Source: Fibrobacterota bacterium
GTDB lineage: Bacteria > Fibrobacterota > Chitinivibrionia > Chitinivibrionales > Chitinispirillaceae
Assembly (NCBI GenBank): GCA_023412475.1
Contig: JAEYNR010000010.1
Location: 1 to 64,000, forward strand
Direction of reading: 5' to 3'
Length of the DNA stretch: 64,000 bases
Positions 34,843 through 43,852 of the stretch are shown here, piece after piece (the stretch's first letter is position 1; each line of letters begins with the position of its first letter). The translations under genes and the position numbers were made by a program. The notes under the pieces were generated by a model. The model saw nothing but the letters and a program-made list of their open reading frames with translations, searched no databases and had not been told where the DNA came from.

Positions 34843-37467
34843 ATGGAAGAGATAGCTTTTGATAAAGTAAATGATGTTGATCTTAAAAAAACGATGGAAA
34901 GATCGTACATTGATTATGCAATGTCTGTCATTGCTGCAAGGGCATTGCCAGATGTCAGAGATGGATTAAAGCCGGTTCAAAGAAGAATACTGTATGCTAT
35001 GAGCGAATTGAATAATGGACCGGACAAACCGCATCGTAAGTGTGCGCGTATCGTGGGTGATACCATGGGAAAATTTCATCCACACGGCGACAGTTCAATT
35101 TACGAGGCAATGGTAAAATTGGCTCAAAACTTCTCCACCAGATATCCTTTGGTCGATGGGCATGGAAACTTCGGATCGGTCGATGGCGACAGTGCTGCAG
35201 CAATGCGATACACTGAAGCCCGTTTGAGTAAAATGTCGGTGGAAATGCTTGCTGATATTAATAAAAAAACCGTTGATTTCGTACCAAATTTCGATGAAAC
35301 AGAGCAGGAACCGGTAGTCATGCCCTCAAGATTCCCTAACCTGTTAGTCAATGGTACATCTGGAATTGCTGTTGGAATGGCTACCAATATTCCACCCCAT
35401 AACTTAAATGAAGTTGTCAATGCAGTAATTAAAATGATTGATAACTATATGGAAGAGAACAGAGAAACGGCTCTGGAAGAATTGATGGAAATAATTACAG
35501 GGCCTGATTTTCCTACAGGCGCAGAAATCGTTGGCGCTGCCGGGATCAAGGAGGCTTACCGCACAGGCAGAGGAAAAATTTGTGTACGGGCTATCACAGA
35601 AATCGAGCCAATGCAAAACGGAAAAAACCGGATCGTTGTCAAAGAACTTCCATATATGGTAAACAAGGCACGATTGATCGAAAAAATTGCTGAACTGGTA
35701 AAAGATAAAAAGATCGATGGAATAACAGAACTTCGGGATGAATCTGACAGAACTGGTATGAGGATTGTCATTGAACTTCGAAGGGACATAAATGCAAATG
35801 TCATGCTTAACCAGCTCTACAAGCATACTCAGTTGCAGGATACTTTTGGTATAATAATGCTAGCATTGGAAAACAATGAGCCTAAAGTACTCAATCTCTA
35901 CCAGATGCTCGATAATTATTTACAGCATCAGAAAGAAATTGTTACCAGACGTACTCAACATGATTTAGCCAAAGCTGAAGAACGGGCTCACATATTACAA
36001 GGATTGCTGATAGCGTTGGATAATATTGAAGAAGTCATAGCTATTATCCGTTCTTCAGAAAACAGTAACAGTGCAAAACAGAAGCTCATTCTCCGCTTTA
36101 CTCTTACTGATGTTCAGGCACAGGCGATTATTGATATGAGGCTACGTACTTTGACTGGTCTGGAAAAGGAAAAACTGGAAACAGAAAATTCTGAGCTTAT
36201 GCGTATTATTGCTGGATTTAAGGAAATCCTGGCTGATAAAAACAGGCTGTTGGGGGTGATCAAAGATGAGATCATCGTTATCAGGAACAAATATGGTGAT
36301 GTGAGAAGGACCAGAATCAGCATGGATGAGTTTGATTTCTCGATTGAGGATTTGATACCCGATGAGAACACGATTATAGCCATGACAAGATTTGGTTATA
36401 TAAAACGGATGGACATTGATAACTTCAAATGCCAGAATCGCGGTGGTAAAGGTATCAAAGGAATACAGATGATCGATGAGGACTTCATCGAGGAGCTGTT
36501 TATGACCAGAAACCATAATTTTATCCTGTTCTTTACCAACCGTGGAAGAGTGTATAAACTCAAGGCTTACCAGATACCTGCCTGCGGAAGAACTGCAAGA
36601 GGAACTGCTATAGTAAATTTACTTGAGCTCCAGCCAGAAGAACATATAACTGCCATGATAGCTTTGAAAGAATTCGGAAATGAAAACTTCCTCTTTATGG
36701 CCACCAAAAATGGTATTGTCAAAAAAACCCCTATCAAAGATTATCAGAATATCAGAAAGTCCGGAATTCAGGCTATAATTCTTAGAGATAATGATGACCT
36801 TATTGAAGTCAAATTGACCAACAATAGTAATGACATTTTTCTTGCCACTAAAAAAGGAATGTGCATCAGGTTCAATGAGAAAAATGTAAGATCGACATCA
36901 AGAAGCTCTATGGGAGTGAGAGGAATGGCTCTTACAGGCGATGATCAGGTAGTGGGAATGCAGCTTGAGACTCAGGGCACACACCTTCTGTTTGTATCGG
37001 AAAGGGGATTGGGAAAACGAACCGAAATGAGCGAATTCTCTGTGCAGCACCGTGCGGGTAAAGGGGTAAAATGCTATAAGCTGACGGAGAAAACAGGTAA
37101 CTTGGTTGGTGTCAAGGCGGTTGATGAGGAAAATGAAATAATCATTATTACCAGTGGAGGAATGACTATTCGCTTGTTGGTACGTGACATTTCCATTCTC
37201 CGTCGAAACACTTCTGGTATAAAATTAATCGTAATTAAGAGTGACATTGCTGTCGCCAGCTTTATAAGAGTAAAGTCAGAAGAGCTAAATGATACTTCTG
37301 GCCTGTCTCTTGATGTAGACGAAGAAACAAGTGATTCAGAGCAAGCATTATGCGAAGAATCGACTGATACTGCAGTAGATTCCGAAAACTGTGAAAAAAG
37401 CAATGAAGAAACAAATAAAAATGAAGATTCGGAATCCGAAAGTTGTAACCAAGAATCTGACAACTGA
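34843..37467 (+). CDS. gyrA: DNA gyrase subunit A
   Basis: An 874-aa breakage-reunion subunit of gyrase. The active-site Tyr is in AAMRYTEARLSK; the quinolone-determining stretch reads HPHGDSSIYEAM, with Ser at position 83 (E. coli numbering) and Glu at 87. The C-terminal beta-pinwheel contains the GyrA box QNRGGKG, a variant of QRRGGKG. The final ~65 residues are an acidic Ser/Glu/Asn-rich tail, longer than in most gyrases; acidic tails are known to tune supercoiling. ATG start with CGGAG upstream. Confidence 0.98.
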   Translation: MEEIAFDKVNDVDLKKTMERSYIDYAMSVIAARALPDVRDGLKPVQRRILYAMSELNNGPDKPHRKCARIVGDTMGKFHPHGDSSIYEAMVKLAQNFSTRYPLVDGHGNFGSVDGDSAAAMRYTEARLSKMSVEMLADINKKTVDFVPNFDETEQEPVVMPSRFPNLLVNGTSGIAVGMATNIPPHNLNEVVNAVIKMIDNYMEENRETALEELMEIITGPDFPTGAEIVGAAGIKEAYRTGRGKICVRAITEIEPMQNGKNRIVVKELPYMVNKARLIEKIAELVKDKKIDGITELRDESDRTGMRIVIELRRDINANVMLNQLYKHTQLQDTFGIIMLALENNEPKVLNLYQMLDNYLQHQKEIVTRRTQHDLAKAEERAHILQGLLIALDNIEEVIAIIRSSENSNSAKQKLILRFTLTDVQAQAIIDMRLRTLTGLEKEKLETENSELMRIIAGFKEILADKNRLLGVIKDEIIVIRNKYGDVRRTRISMDEFDFSIEDLIPDENTIIAMTRFGYIKRMDIDNFKCQNRGGKGIKGIQMIDEDFIEELFMTRNHNFILFFTNRGRVYKLKAYQIPACGRTARGTAIVNLLELQPEEHITAMIALKEFGNENFLFMATKNGIVKKTPIKDYQNIRKSGIQAIILRDNDDLIEVKLTNNSNDIFLATKKGMCIRFNEKNVRSTSRSSMGVRGMALTGDDQVVGMQLETQGTHLLFVSERGLGKRTEMSEFSVQHRAGKGVKCYKLTEKTGNLVGVKAVDEENEIIIITSGGMTIRLLVRDISILRRNTSGIKLIVIKSDIAVASFIRVKSEELNDTSGLSLDVDEETSDSEQALCEESTDTAVDSENCEKSNEETNKNEDSESESCNQESDN

Positions 37468-37522
37468 ATATAGAGAGGCAGAATCAATTTAAATTTTTAA
37501 AAATAGAAAAGGCTGAAGAGAC

Positions 37523-38011
37523 ATGAATGCAAGTAAAGAAAGATTTCAGGCAGATGACACGACCAGAGTCATCAAAAGAGACAACTCTTCGGTAGCAGTT
37601 GTGCTCAAGAAAACGTTAGTGCTTCCTATTCTAACCAAAGTGGTTGATGAAAGTCATAAGGAAGGCCTGTTGACCCAAAATGATGATATGGTTGATTGGG
37701 ACAAACTGGGATTGAAAAATCCCAGGCTATGGCTCGATAAGAAGCTTTTTAGTGAAGCATTATCGGATATCATAAAAGGTGCTGCCAAGAAAAATAAAGG
37801 GGAAAAACCTGCAGTTATCTCGATGAAATACGACGGTGCAAATGATTGCACAATAAGTATTACTTACCACATAAAAGAATCTGAACAGCGGAATATGTAC
37901 GGAAGGTCTGTAAATTTTAGTCATCGTACAGCTGAGATTATCTTACAGCATGGGGCAAAATTGGAAGAAAATGAATCTGACAACAGTGTGCGTATACGTA
38001 TCATTTTTTAA
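37523..38011 (+). CDS. Degenerate GHKL/HATPase-like protein downstream of gyrA
   Basis: An unrecognised 162-aa protein. Residues about 70-162 follow the outline of a histidine-kinase ATPase domain: WLDKKLFSEALSDIIKGAAKK looks like the N-box helix but has Gly/Lys where the catalytic Asn normally is, strands with ISITY follow, and the end RTAEIILQHGAKLEENESD...RIRIIF matches the usual last helix-strand unit. The glycine boxes for ATP are missing, so it should not bind ATP. It lies 55 bp after gyrA and may share its transcript. Fold call is inference. Confidence 0.6.
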   Translation: MNASKERFQADDTTRVIKRDNSSVAVVLKKTLVLPILTKVVDESHKEGLLTQNDDMVDWDKLGLKNPRLWLDKKLFSEALSDIIKGAAKKNKGEKPAVISMKYDGANDCTISITYHIKESEQRNMYGRSVNFSHRTAEIILQHGAKLEENESDNSVRIRIIF

Positions 38012-38119
38012 AACAACTGGCTGTGTTTAAGATAATTGATAAGGATAAAAAATTGTGTGGAAGTGTTTCTCTGATTCTTTTCAATATTTTTAAAAAATTA
38101 CTTACAGAAAGGTATATCT

Positions 38120-38581
38120 ATGTCAGAAAGGCATCTCATTGAGAGTATCAAAGACCTTCCTCAGTTTGTAAGAAAACTATTTTATGAAAATGACATATCA
38201 AAACTTAATCTCGATATTAACCTAACTCAGACTAATATTCTAATGTTTATTGACTCTAATAAAAATAAATCCATGTCAGAATTGAGTAAGCTGGTCGGAT
38301 TGGAGAAAAGCTCATTTACACGGTCTGTTGATTATCTTGTGGAAAGTAAGTTTTTAAAGAAAAACTACTCAAGTGAAGACAGACGCAAAATAACCATTTC
38401 CTTTACCGAAAAAGGACTCAAAGCTGTAAGATTGATTAAAAATGGCTGGAATGAACACTTCAGATCCATGGTCTTTACTCTTTCTGCTGATGAACAAAAG
38501 GAGTTTTCGGATTCCATTAAAATAGTTTCAAAATATGTACAGCAAATGTTGAGTGGTTCCAAAAAAGAGAATAATTCATAA
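38120..38581 (+). CDS. MarR-family transcriptional regulator
   Basis: A 153-aa winged-helix repressor. The recognition helix region is KSMSELSKLVGLEKSSFTRSVDYLV (about 53-77) and the wing is YSSEDRRKITISFTEKG, the standard MarR pattern. It is probably a dimer responding to a small molecule; no adjacent efflux gene indicates its target. ATG start with AAAGG. Confidence 0.9.
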   Translation: MSERHLIESIKDLPQFVRKLFYENDISKLNLDINLTQTNILMFIDSNKNKSMSELSKLVGLEKSSFTRSVDYLVESKFLKKNYSSEDRRKITISFTEKGLKAVRLIKNGWNEHFRSMVFTLSADEQKEFSDSIKIVSKYVQQMLSGSKKENNS

Positions 38582-38762
38582 AGCCAGCTTGAGGGCTGGC
38601 AATGACTTCAAAGAGTACAAATATTACCATAGACAGCTTTTTTATTGCAGGTCCACCGTATTGTTTATCTGCAATCTTTTGAAGTTTCTTTTCTGTATGC
38701 GCCTTGTTGGAGAAGGATCAGGAGGTTCTTCTCCCTGCAAAGAGCCTTGTTGTAAATAATAT

Positions 38763-41378
38763 TTAAGACTGAAATATAGATTGCCGTATCGATTGTAATC
38801 TCTGCGAATCGATAAATTCAACATCAGGAGTTTTTTCCCACTCTTTTTTTATTGCTTCAAGATAAAGAATGTCATAAACTGCCCCCGGACGTGGATAGCT
38901 TGCCACGATATAATGTGGTTGTGCCTTTTTTTCTCCAGGTTGCTTTTCGTATTCCGGACGCACGCTCTCTGCTGTGTTCAAAGAATTGCCGTGCTCGAAA
39001 ATTATCTCATCCATTTTTTTATAGACATCTTTACTTTCAACATACATCTCATAGTATGCCAACATCTGTGCCAAAACATAATTTGAAGCGATCCAGACAT
39101 CTTTTCCCTGATCCGATTCCACCGCCGAACCGTCCTCTTTACGTGCTGTAGCCCACCCCATGGGGGTGCGGTTGTTAATATATATGGTTTTCAGCAGCCG
39201 TTTCATTCGGCCTTCGGGCAGGAAAGGTTTTTCTCCCATCGAAATCCACTGCCATAATCCAACAGTCTGGTCTGTAAATACATCGGTGCACTTCCCCTGG
39301 CCATTTACACCACTGCAGGTGATATAGTAGGCCATCTCGTTTCCTTGTGCATTGGTAGTTTCGTACCAGAGCGAATCGTATACTGGAAATGCTTTCTGGT
39401 ATAGTTCTATATACCTGTTTTTTTCGCTGATATCTCCTGTCATATCGGCCATTCTGGCCATTGCCTTTAAAGAAGTCAGGAATAGATTGGCATCATAAGC
39501 ACCAACTCCGGCAAAGGGGATATTATCATAAGTGTTTCTTACTTCTCCAGGCCTGCCTTCAGGTATACCATCGTTATCATAATCCATACTCATCAGATAG
39601 TTAAAACCCTTTTTAAGAGTGTCCCAGTTGTTGTTCACCAGATCCGATTTTCCTGTGTATTTTACATTCCGAAGAGTTCGAAGTGCCAGCTTGGGAAACA
39701 GGTCGATCCAGTATGAAGTATTAAACCAGGTGTATTCCGACATATTCCGCAGAGGATTGCCAAAGGATAAAGATCCAAGATCATGAAATACCGAGCCATC
39801 CTCTTTTTTTGATGCGTAAATGTGGATGTCGGCTCCTGGCTGACGGCTCTCACGTTCCAACTGCTGAAGGTAATTTCTTTGCAGGACCGGATCATAAAAA
39901 TACTGATTGTAAAAACGGAGTTTTTCATCCTTTTTGTTGATGGAGGCGATGAATTGCTCACAAAGCTCCAGCTCAAACTGAGGAAAAATGGACAGAAGCA
40001 GCTTGGAGTAGAAATCTACATCCGCTGAATTGTTGAAAGGATAATCGAAACACTCCAGAAATCGAGCTCGATTATCCTGGTCCAGAACCGATGCATTTGA
40101 AAGTAAATAACTGAGTTCGTTAAACAGAAGCCTTGCAGCCCTGAGTGCCCCATCGGTGTCATTTTTATACATGGGTTGATTCTGAAGCGAGCTGTAAATA
40201 TGCTCCTGAACAGCTATTGTACGCTCAAGCCAATCAGGATAATTATTGAGAGCATTGACAGCCATATCCTTTGCGCGATTCTCTTCACAGAGGTAATCCT
40301 TGACATATCTTCTTCCAACGGATATGCCATCTGCATACTTTTGGAACGGAAAATCGAGAGCTTTCACCACAGGAACAGAAACCACCTGGCCTGGTCCCAC
40401 ACTGACAGTAATACTGATAGCTGCACCATAGTCATTATCTGCTTCAATAGCATTGGGGTGGTGAAAACTTCCATCGGAATTAAGGGTAAGATCCTGTTTG
40501 TAGGTGCGCAGTTTGAATGCTTCCTGAAGATCAATTTTAATCCCTTCCGAAACCGGCACCGCAATCACCATCCGGTCATGACTCTGCTCTCCGCACATCT
40601 CTATACCGCTAATGCCCTGGTAGCTGAATTTACTGTGCATCTGGCCATTGGCAGAAGCGTAACCGAGAAACGTGTAGTCCTGTTCGCAGGGACGGCTGTT
40701 TTTTCTGCGGAGATTAACCAGTGATGGCATGGGAACCACAAGCGTGATCTGTTGTGAAGAGTTGCTTTTATTGTGAAGAATGTACTGTTCCACACTGGCA
40801 GGAGTAAACTGATCATTAGACGAGAGCAGGGGAGCAATGATTCTGCGTGTTATTTCTGTCTTTCCAACCCGGTAATTCAGTTGAGCCAGGGGTGTCGCAA
40901 GTGATATGGAAATATCTTTTTGTGCCGTGAATTCATAATAATAGTTCTGAGGCAAAGGAAAATCATCAGCACCGGTGAAGTTCTCTGTCTTATATGATGT
41001 CAACATTACGGGAGTCTTGTTGTTTATGCAGACAAATGGTATGGAGGCCATCCGCAAGGGGTTATCATTTAGAAAAATCAGAGAACCGGAATCAATGATC
41101 CCGGTGACTGTACCATGATGAGAAATAATCAGTGACAATGTAAGAGTTCCCTCTTTGGCGATTGCCTGGGGAGATGCTACGGAACGGTAGTGGCCCTGGT
41201 TGTGCACCGCCATCCGGTTATCTTCGTAGATTTTTTTGATCCTGGTGCCATTAAGAGTGTAAAAACGTCGGATCTTGTCAAAAATCACCTTTTCTTTGTC
41301 TTTAGAGAAGTAGAGCTGTGCAATTACCGATGCTGAAGACAAGATGTTTTCAATGTTTTCGATACTTGTGTTATTCAT
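38763..41378 (-). CDS. GH116-like glycoside hydrolase
   Basis: An 871-aa protein without a signal peptide, so cytoplasmic. The N-terminal ~380 residues are a beta-sandwich like the GBA2_N domain, and the C-terminal part is an (alpha/alpha)6 toroid: DYDNDGIPEG (near 598) and FTDQTVGLWQW (near 696) resemble the DxDGIPE and ADQxxGQW segments of GH116 (beta-glucosidase/glucosylceramidase); the Asp of TDQ would be the acid/base. A related family (for example amylo-1,6-glucosidase-like) cannot be excluded. Its start overlaps by 4 bp a small ORF, giving translational coupling. Substrate unknown. Confidence 0.7.
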   Translation of the reverse strand: MNNTSIENIENILSSASVIAQLYFSKDKEKVIFDKIRRFYTLNGTRIKKIYEDNRMAVHNQGHYRSVASPQAIAKEGTLTLSLIISHHGTVTGIIDSGSLIFLNDNPLRMASIPFVCINNKTPVMLTSYKTENFTGADDFPLPQNYYYEFTAQKDISISLATPLAQLNYRVGKTEITRRIIAPLLSSNDQFTPASVEQYILHNKSNSSQQITLVVPMPSLVNLRRKNSRPCEQDYTFLGYASANGQMHSKFSYQGISGIEMCGEQSHDRMVIAVPVSEGIKIDLQEAFKLRTYKQDLTLNSDGSFHHPNAIEADNDYGAAISITVSVGPGQVVSVPVVKALDFPFQKYADGISVGRRYVKDYLCEENRAKDMAVNALNNYPDWLERTIAVQEHIYSSLQNQPMYKNDTDGALRAARLLFNELSYLLSNASVLDQDNRARFLECFDYPFNNSADVDFYSKLLLSIFPQFELELCEQFIASINKKDEKLRFYNQYFYDPVLQRNYLQQLERESRQPGADIHIYASKKEDGSVFHDLGSLSFGNPLRNMSEYTWFNTSYWIDLFPKLALRTLRNVKYTGKSDLVNNNWDTLKKGFNYLMSMDYDNDGIPEGRPGEVRNTYDNIPFAGVGAYDANLFLTSLKAMARMADMTGDISEKNRYIELYQKAFPVYDSLWYETTNAQGNEMAYYITCSGVNGQGKCTDVFTDQTVGLWQWISMGEKPFLPEGRMKRLLKTIYINNRTPMGWATARKEDGSAVESDQGKDVWIASNYVLAQMLAYYEMYVESKDVYKKMDEIIFEHGNSLNTAESVRPEYEKQPGEKKAQPHYIVASYPRPGAVYDILYLEAIKKEWEKTPDVEFIDSQRLQSIRQSIFQS

Positions 41379-41629
41379 GATAATTTCTGTTCTATTTTGA
41401 AGAATTGATTGATTTTTTCAGAAACCCGGTTAAAATCTACTGACTCAGGAACCGGCATTGTTCCCAGATTCAACACAGTTGCTTCGCAAGTCCTCAGAAA
41501 ATAATCTTTGCCTTGAAGTTGATCACCTATTAAAAGCCCTCTGAATTCTCCACACTCTTTAGACTGTTTGATGAGTGTGGGCAGCAGACATGTTTTTTTT
41601 CTCAGCAGAGGGCATTTTTTTGGCCACAT
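41375..41629 (-). CDS. Small ORF coupled to the GH116-like gene
   Basis: An 84-aa frame between the GFO/Idh gene and the GH116-like gene. Its stop and the next start overlap as ATGA, and it overlaps the end of the upstream gene by 71 bp. The first 20 residues are Lys/Leu-rich and may not be translated; the remainder (GEFRGLLIGDQLQGKDYFL and onward) reads like a folded protein. No ribosome site is visible at the ATG, so it could be translated by re-initiation. Not recognised; reality is uncertain. Confidence 0.4.
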   Translation of the reverse strand: MWPKKCPLLRKKTCLLPTLIKQSKECGEFRGLLIGDQLQGKDYFLRTCEATVLNLGTMPVPESVDFNRVSEKINQFFKIEQKLS

Positions 41630-42575
41630 TAAGTATTGTTTGAAGTAGTTTCATTAATTCGAGGCTAAAATTTAATGGCAGGAGCTGGCTTTCCAGTCTG
41701 CCCTCTGATAAACAATGCATGACCTCTTCGGCTTCGTAGTTGTACCCGTTGCCTTTCCAGGTCAGAGGTATTTCTTTGTGTTTATCGGCAGTGCTGATTG
41801 AGAGTCTGGTGGGCATGTGAAATCTGCGGTGAAGGGTAATTTTGCCTTTTGTGCAATAGATCACTGCTTCGGTATCTAAATCCACATCAAATGAAGATGC
41901 CAGTTGCGCAAATTGACCCGATTTCCAGGAGAGAAATATCCCAGTGGAGAGATCAACCCCCGTGGGGGCTATCACCGAATGTGAGCTTACCTCATCAGGA
42001 TAACCAAAAAGCAGAAAAGAGAGAAAAACCGGATATATTCCAATATCCAGCAGTGACCCTCCCCCAAGAAGAGGGTTGAAAAGACGACTTCCTTCGTTGT
42101 AATCGGCCAGAAAACCAAAATCAGCTTTTATGCATATGGGCTCTCCAACCACTTTGTTATCAATTAGCCATTGAACTTTCTGAATAGATGGCAAAAACCG
42201 GCTCCACAATGCTTCCATAAGAAAACAATCGTATTTACGGGCATGATGGATCATTTTTTCCACCTGACTGGCGTTCAGGGCAAAGGGCTTTTCGCAAAGG
42301 ACTGCCTTTTTATTATGAAGACAAAGCAATGAGTTATCACAATGAAGAGAGTTTGGGGTTCCAATATATACAATCTGAACATGGGGGTCTTCTGCCAGCT
42401 CTTCATAACTTCCGTATGCCACAGGTATGTTGTAGCTTTTGGCAAAAGCTTCTGCTTTTTGTTTTGATCGGGAGGCAATGCAGTACAGATTGGCACCAGA
42501 AGCATCCTTGAGGCCTTGTGCAAAAAGATGAGAAATGGAACCGGTTCCGATTATTCCCCAATTGTATTGTCTCAT
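41559..42575 (-). CDS. GFO/IDH/MocA-family NAD(P)-dependent oxidoreductase
   Basis: A 338-aa cytoplasmic oxidoreductase acting on sugars or sugar derivatives. The Rossmann motif is GIIGTGSISH at the N-terminus, and CEKPFALN carries the conserved Lys of the EKP motif. The start is placed at MRQYNWG (42575), giving normal family length; the frame runs 42 codons further upstream without support. Together with the GH116-like gene downstream it may form a sugar-processing cluster. Substrate unknown. Confidence 0.88.
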   Translation of the reverse strand: MRQYNWGIIGTGSISHLFAQGLKDASGANLYCIASRSKQKAEAFAKSYNIPVAYGSYEELAEDPHVQIVYIGTPNSLHCDNSLLCLHNKKAVLCEKPFALNASQVEKMIHHARKYDCFLMEALWSRFLPSIQKVQWLIDNKVVGEPICIKADFGFLADYNEGSRLFNPLLGGGSLLDIGIYPVFLSFLLFGYPDEVSSHSVIAPTGVDLSTGIFLSWKSGQFAQLASSFDVDLDTEAVIYCTKGKITLHRRFHMPTRLSISTADKHKEIPLTWKGNGYNYEAEEVMHCLSEGRLESQLLPLNFSLELMKLLQTILNVAKKMPSAEKKNMSAAHTHQTV

Positions 42576-42760
42576 AAGGTTGTGTTTTCCGTTTGATGTG
42601 AATATGTCAGCAAAAATATAGTAATAAAAAGTATTCACTTCAAAATAAGTTTTACTGGTATATGCCGGTCTTATCAATAGTAATGGGGGATTTGCAGACA
42701 TACTTTTTTTTCAATGTTCATACTACCCGCTCGTTAAGGTCTGGTTTTGGACCCACATTT

Positions 42761-42871
42761 TTATTTCCGACTGCTACCGATAATTCTATTGGTGCCGATA
42801 AATGGGCTTTGGGCAAATCCCTGAAAGGCAATCAAGATCAATAAACCGAATCTGACAATCTGGGAGGTCAT
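42761..42871 (-). CDS. Short exported peptide or frameshifted secreted protein
   Basis: A 36-aa frame starts at an ATG preceded by GGAGG nine bases upstream. Residues 1-21 are a good signal peptide (LLILIAFQGFAQ), leaving about 15 mature residues. In the next frame the sequence continues sensibly (APIELSVAVGNKNVG, then KPDLNERVV and a stop), so a one-base shift near 42790 would give a protein of about 52 aa. It may be a small secreted peptide or a recently frameshifted gene. Confidence 0.5.
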   Translation of the reverse strand: MTSQIVRFGLLILIAFQGFAQSPFIGTNRIIGSSRK

Positions 42872-43083
42872 GATTTTTCGCCTCCGGTTAAGGTTTTCTG
42901 TTTTCCTAAATTGCTTCTGTTTTTTGAAAATATCGAGTTGCAGGATTTTCATTTCTAGCTACAGTACAGGGTTTTTGGAATGCCTTGCGGGGTGAATTTT
43001 CACCAGACTGGACAATGCAGATTACCTTACAGGCGATCTTTCCGAAAAAAAAATAAACGCGGAATCTGAAGAAAAAGCGGATT

Positions 43084-43590
43084 TCAAAAAGTTGGTGTAC
43101 TTGGTTGAACACTGTACACCTGGTCTCCCTTATATTCTTTTAATAGCTGGATCGCCTTCCCCTGCATAATATCTTCTATTCTCAGACAAAAAAGAACACT
43201 TCCTGCCATCAGTCCCTTAATGTAAGTGTCCGCAATATCTTCAGGGATACTGAATTCCTGCAGTATGAGTTTGAGTCCACCATGTGATTGAATAGCGGCA
43301 CTTCCGGTAAGCTCTACAGCGATAGTGCCGCTGGCAAGCACCCGACCCACATCGGAAATGCTTATTCCTTTTTTACCTGTAAAAAGGGATGGAAGACCAC
43401 TGATTTTCTTTTTGCCCAAATGATCGGTTTTAAGGACCATGGTTTTGGGATCAGTTATCTCCAACTCCTTTGCCACTAACTCCTGAGCGATAGCATTCAT
43501 TTGTTCTTCAGAGAAACCGTCCTGCAAGAGATTATCTACTGCCTGTCGAGCCGTCTGAAGATCCCAAAATAGTGCGAAAACGGTTTTCAT
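43084..43590 (-). CDS. Unknown cytoplasmic protein, possible stress-type domain
   Basis: A 168-aa protein starting at MKTVFALFWDL (43590), chosen because AAGGGG lies just upstream; the frame extends 24 codons further without a ribosome site. The opening (FWDLQTARQAVDNLLQDGFSEEQM) resembles the start of DUF1269/general-stress 17M-type domains that contain a Gly-rich central helix (GLMAGSVLF). Function unknown; it is separated from the neighbours by a tandem repeat. Family resemblance is weak. Confidence 0.55.
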   Translation of the reverse strand: MKTVFALFWDLQTARQAVDNLLQDGFSEEQMNAIAQELVAKELEITDPKTMVLKTDHLGKKKISGLPSLFTGKKGISISDVGRVLASGTIAVELTGSAAIQSHGGLKLILQEFSIPEDIADTYIKGLMAGSVLFCLRIEDIMQGKAIQLLKEYKGDQVYSVQPSTPTF

Positions 43591-43778
43591 GATCACCCCT
43601 TGTGATTTCTGGTTATCCTCTTTCTGATCTAATACTAATAAATCAATATTTATGCCAGACAATGCTGCCTATCCCTGAAGGGGACGCATTATCTTAACAC
43701 AGGGCAATGCCCTGTGCGGATGATGAAGTGCGCACACGTGATACGGATACGGGCTCATGACACGTGACCAGCCGTGAC

Positions 43779-43834
43779 GGGACACGGGATGCGTGACACG
43801 GGATGCGTGACACTGTATATGTGACACTGTATAC
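43779..43834. repeat. 14-bp tandem repeat, four units
   Basis: Four 14-bp units lie head to tail: GGGACACGGGATGC (43779), GTGACACGGGATGC (43793), GTGACACTGTATAT (43807) and GTGACACTGTATAC (43821). The second differs from the first at one position, and the last two share a diverged second half. Related but shifted words extend left to about 43740. The block lies directly downstream of the DnaC-like gene. Confidence 0.85.
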
Positions 43835-43852
43835 GGGCATCTCGATGCTTTT

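Noticed and set aside
38583..38600. Hairpin GCCAGC/GCTGGC after the MarR gene as a terminator
   Set aside because: The stem is short and no T-run follows.
43740..43840. Possible CRISPR array
   Set aside because: The 14-bp units are contiguous without unique spacers and no cas genes are near.
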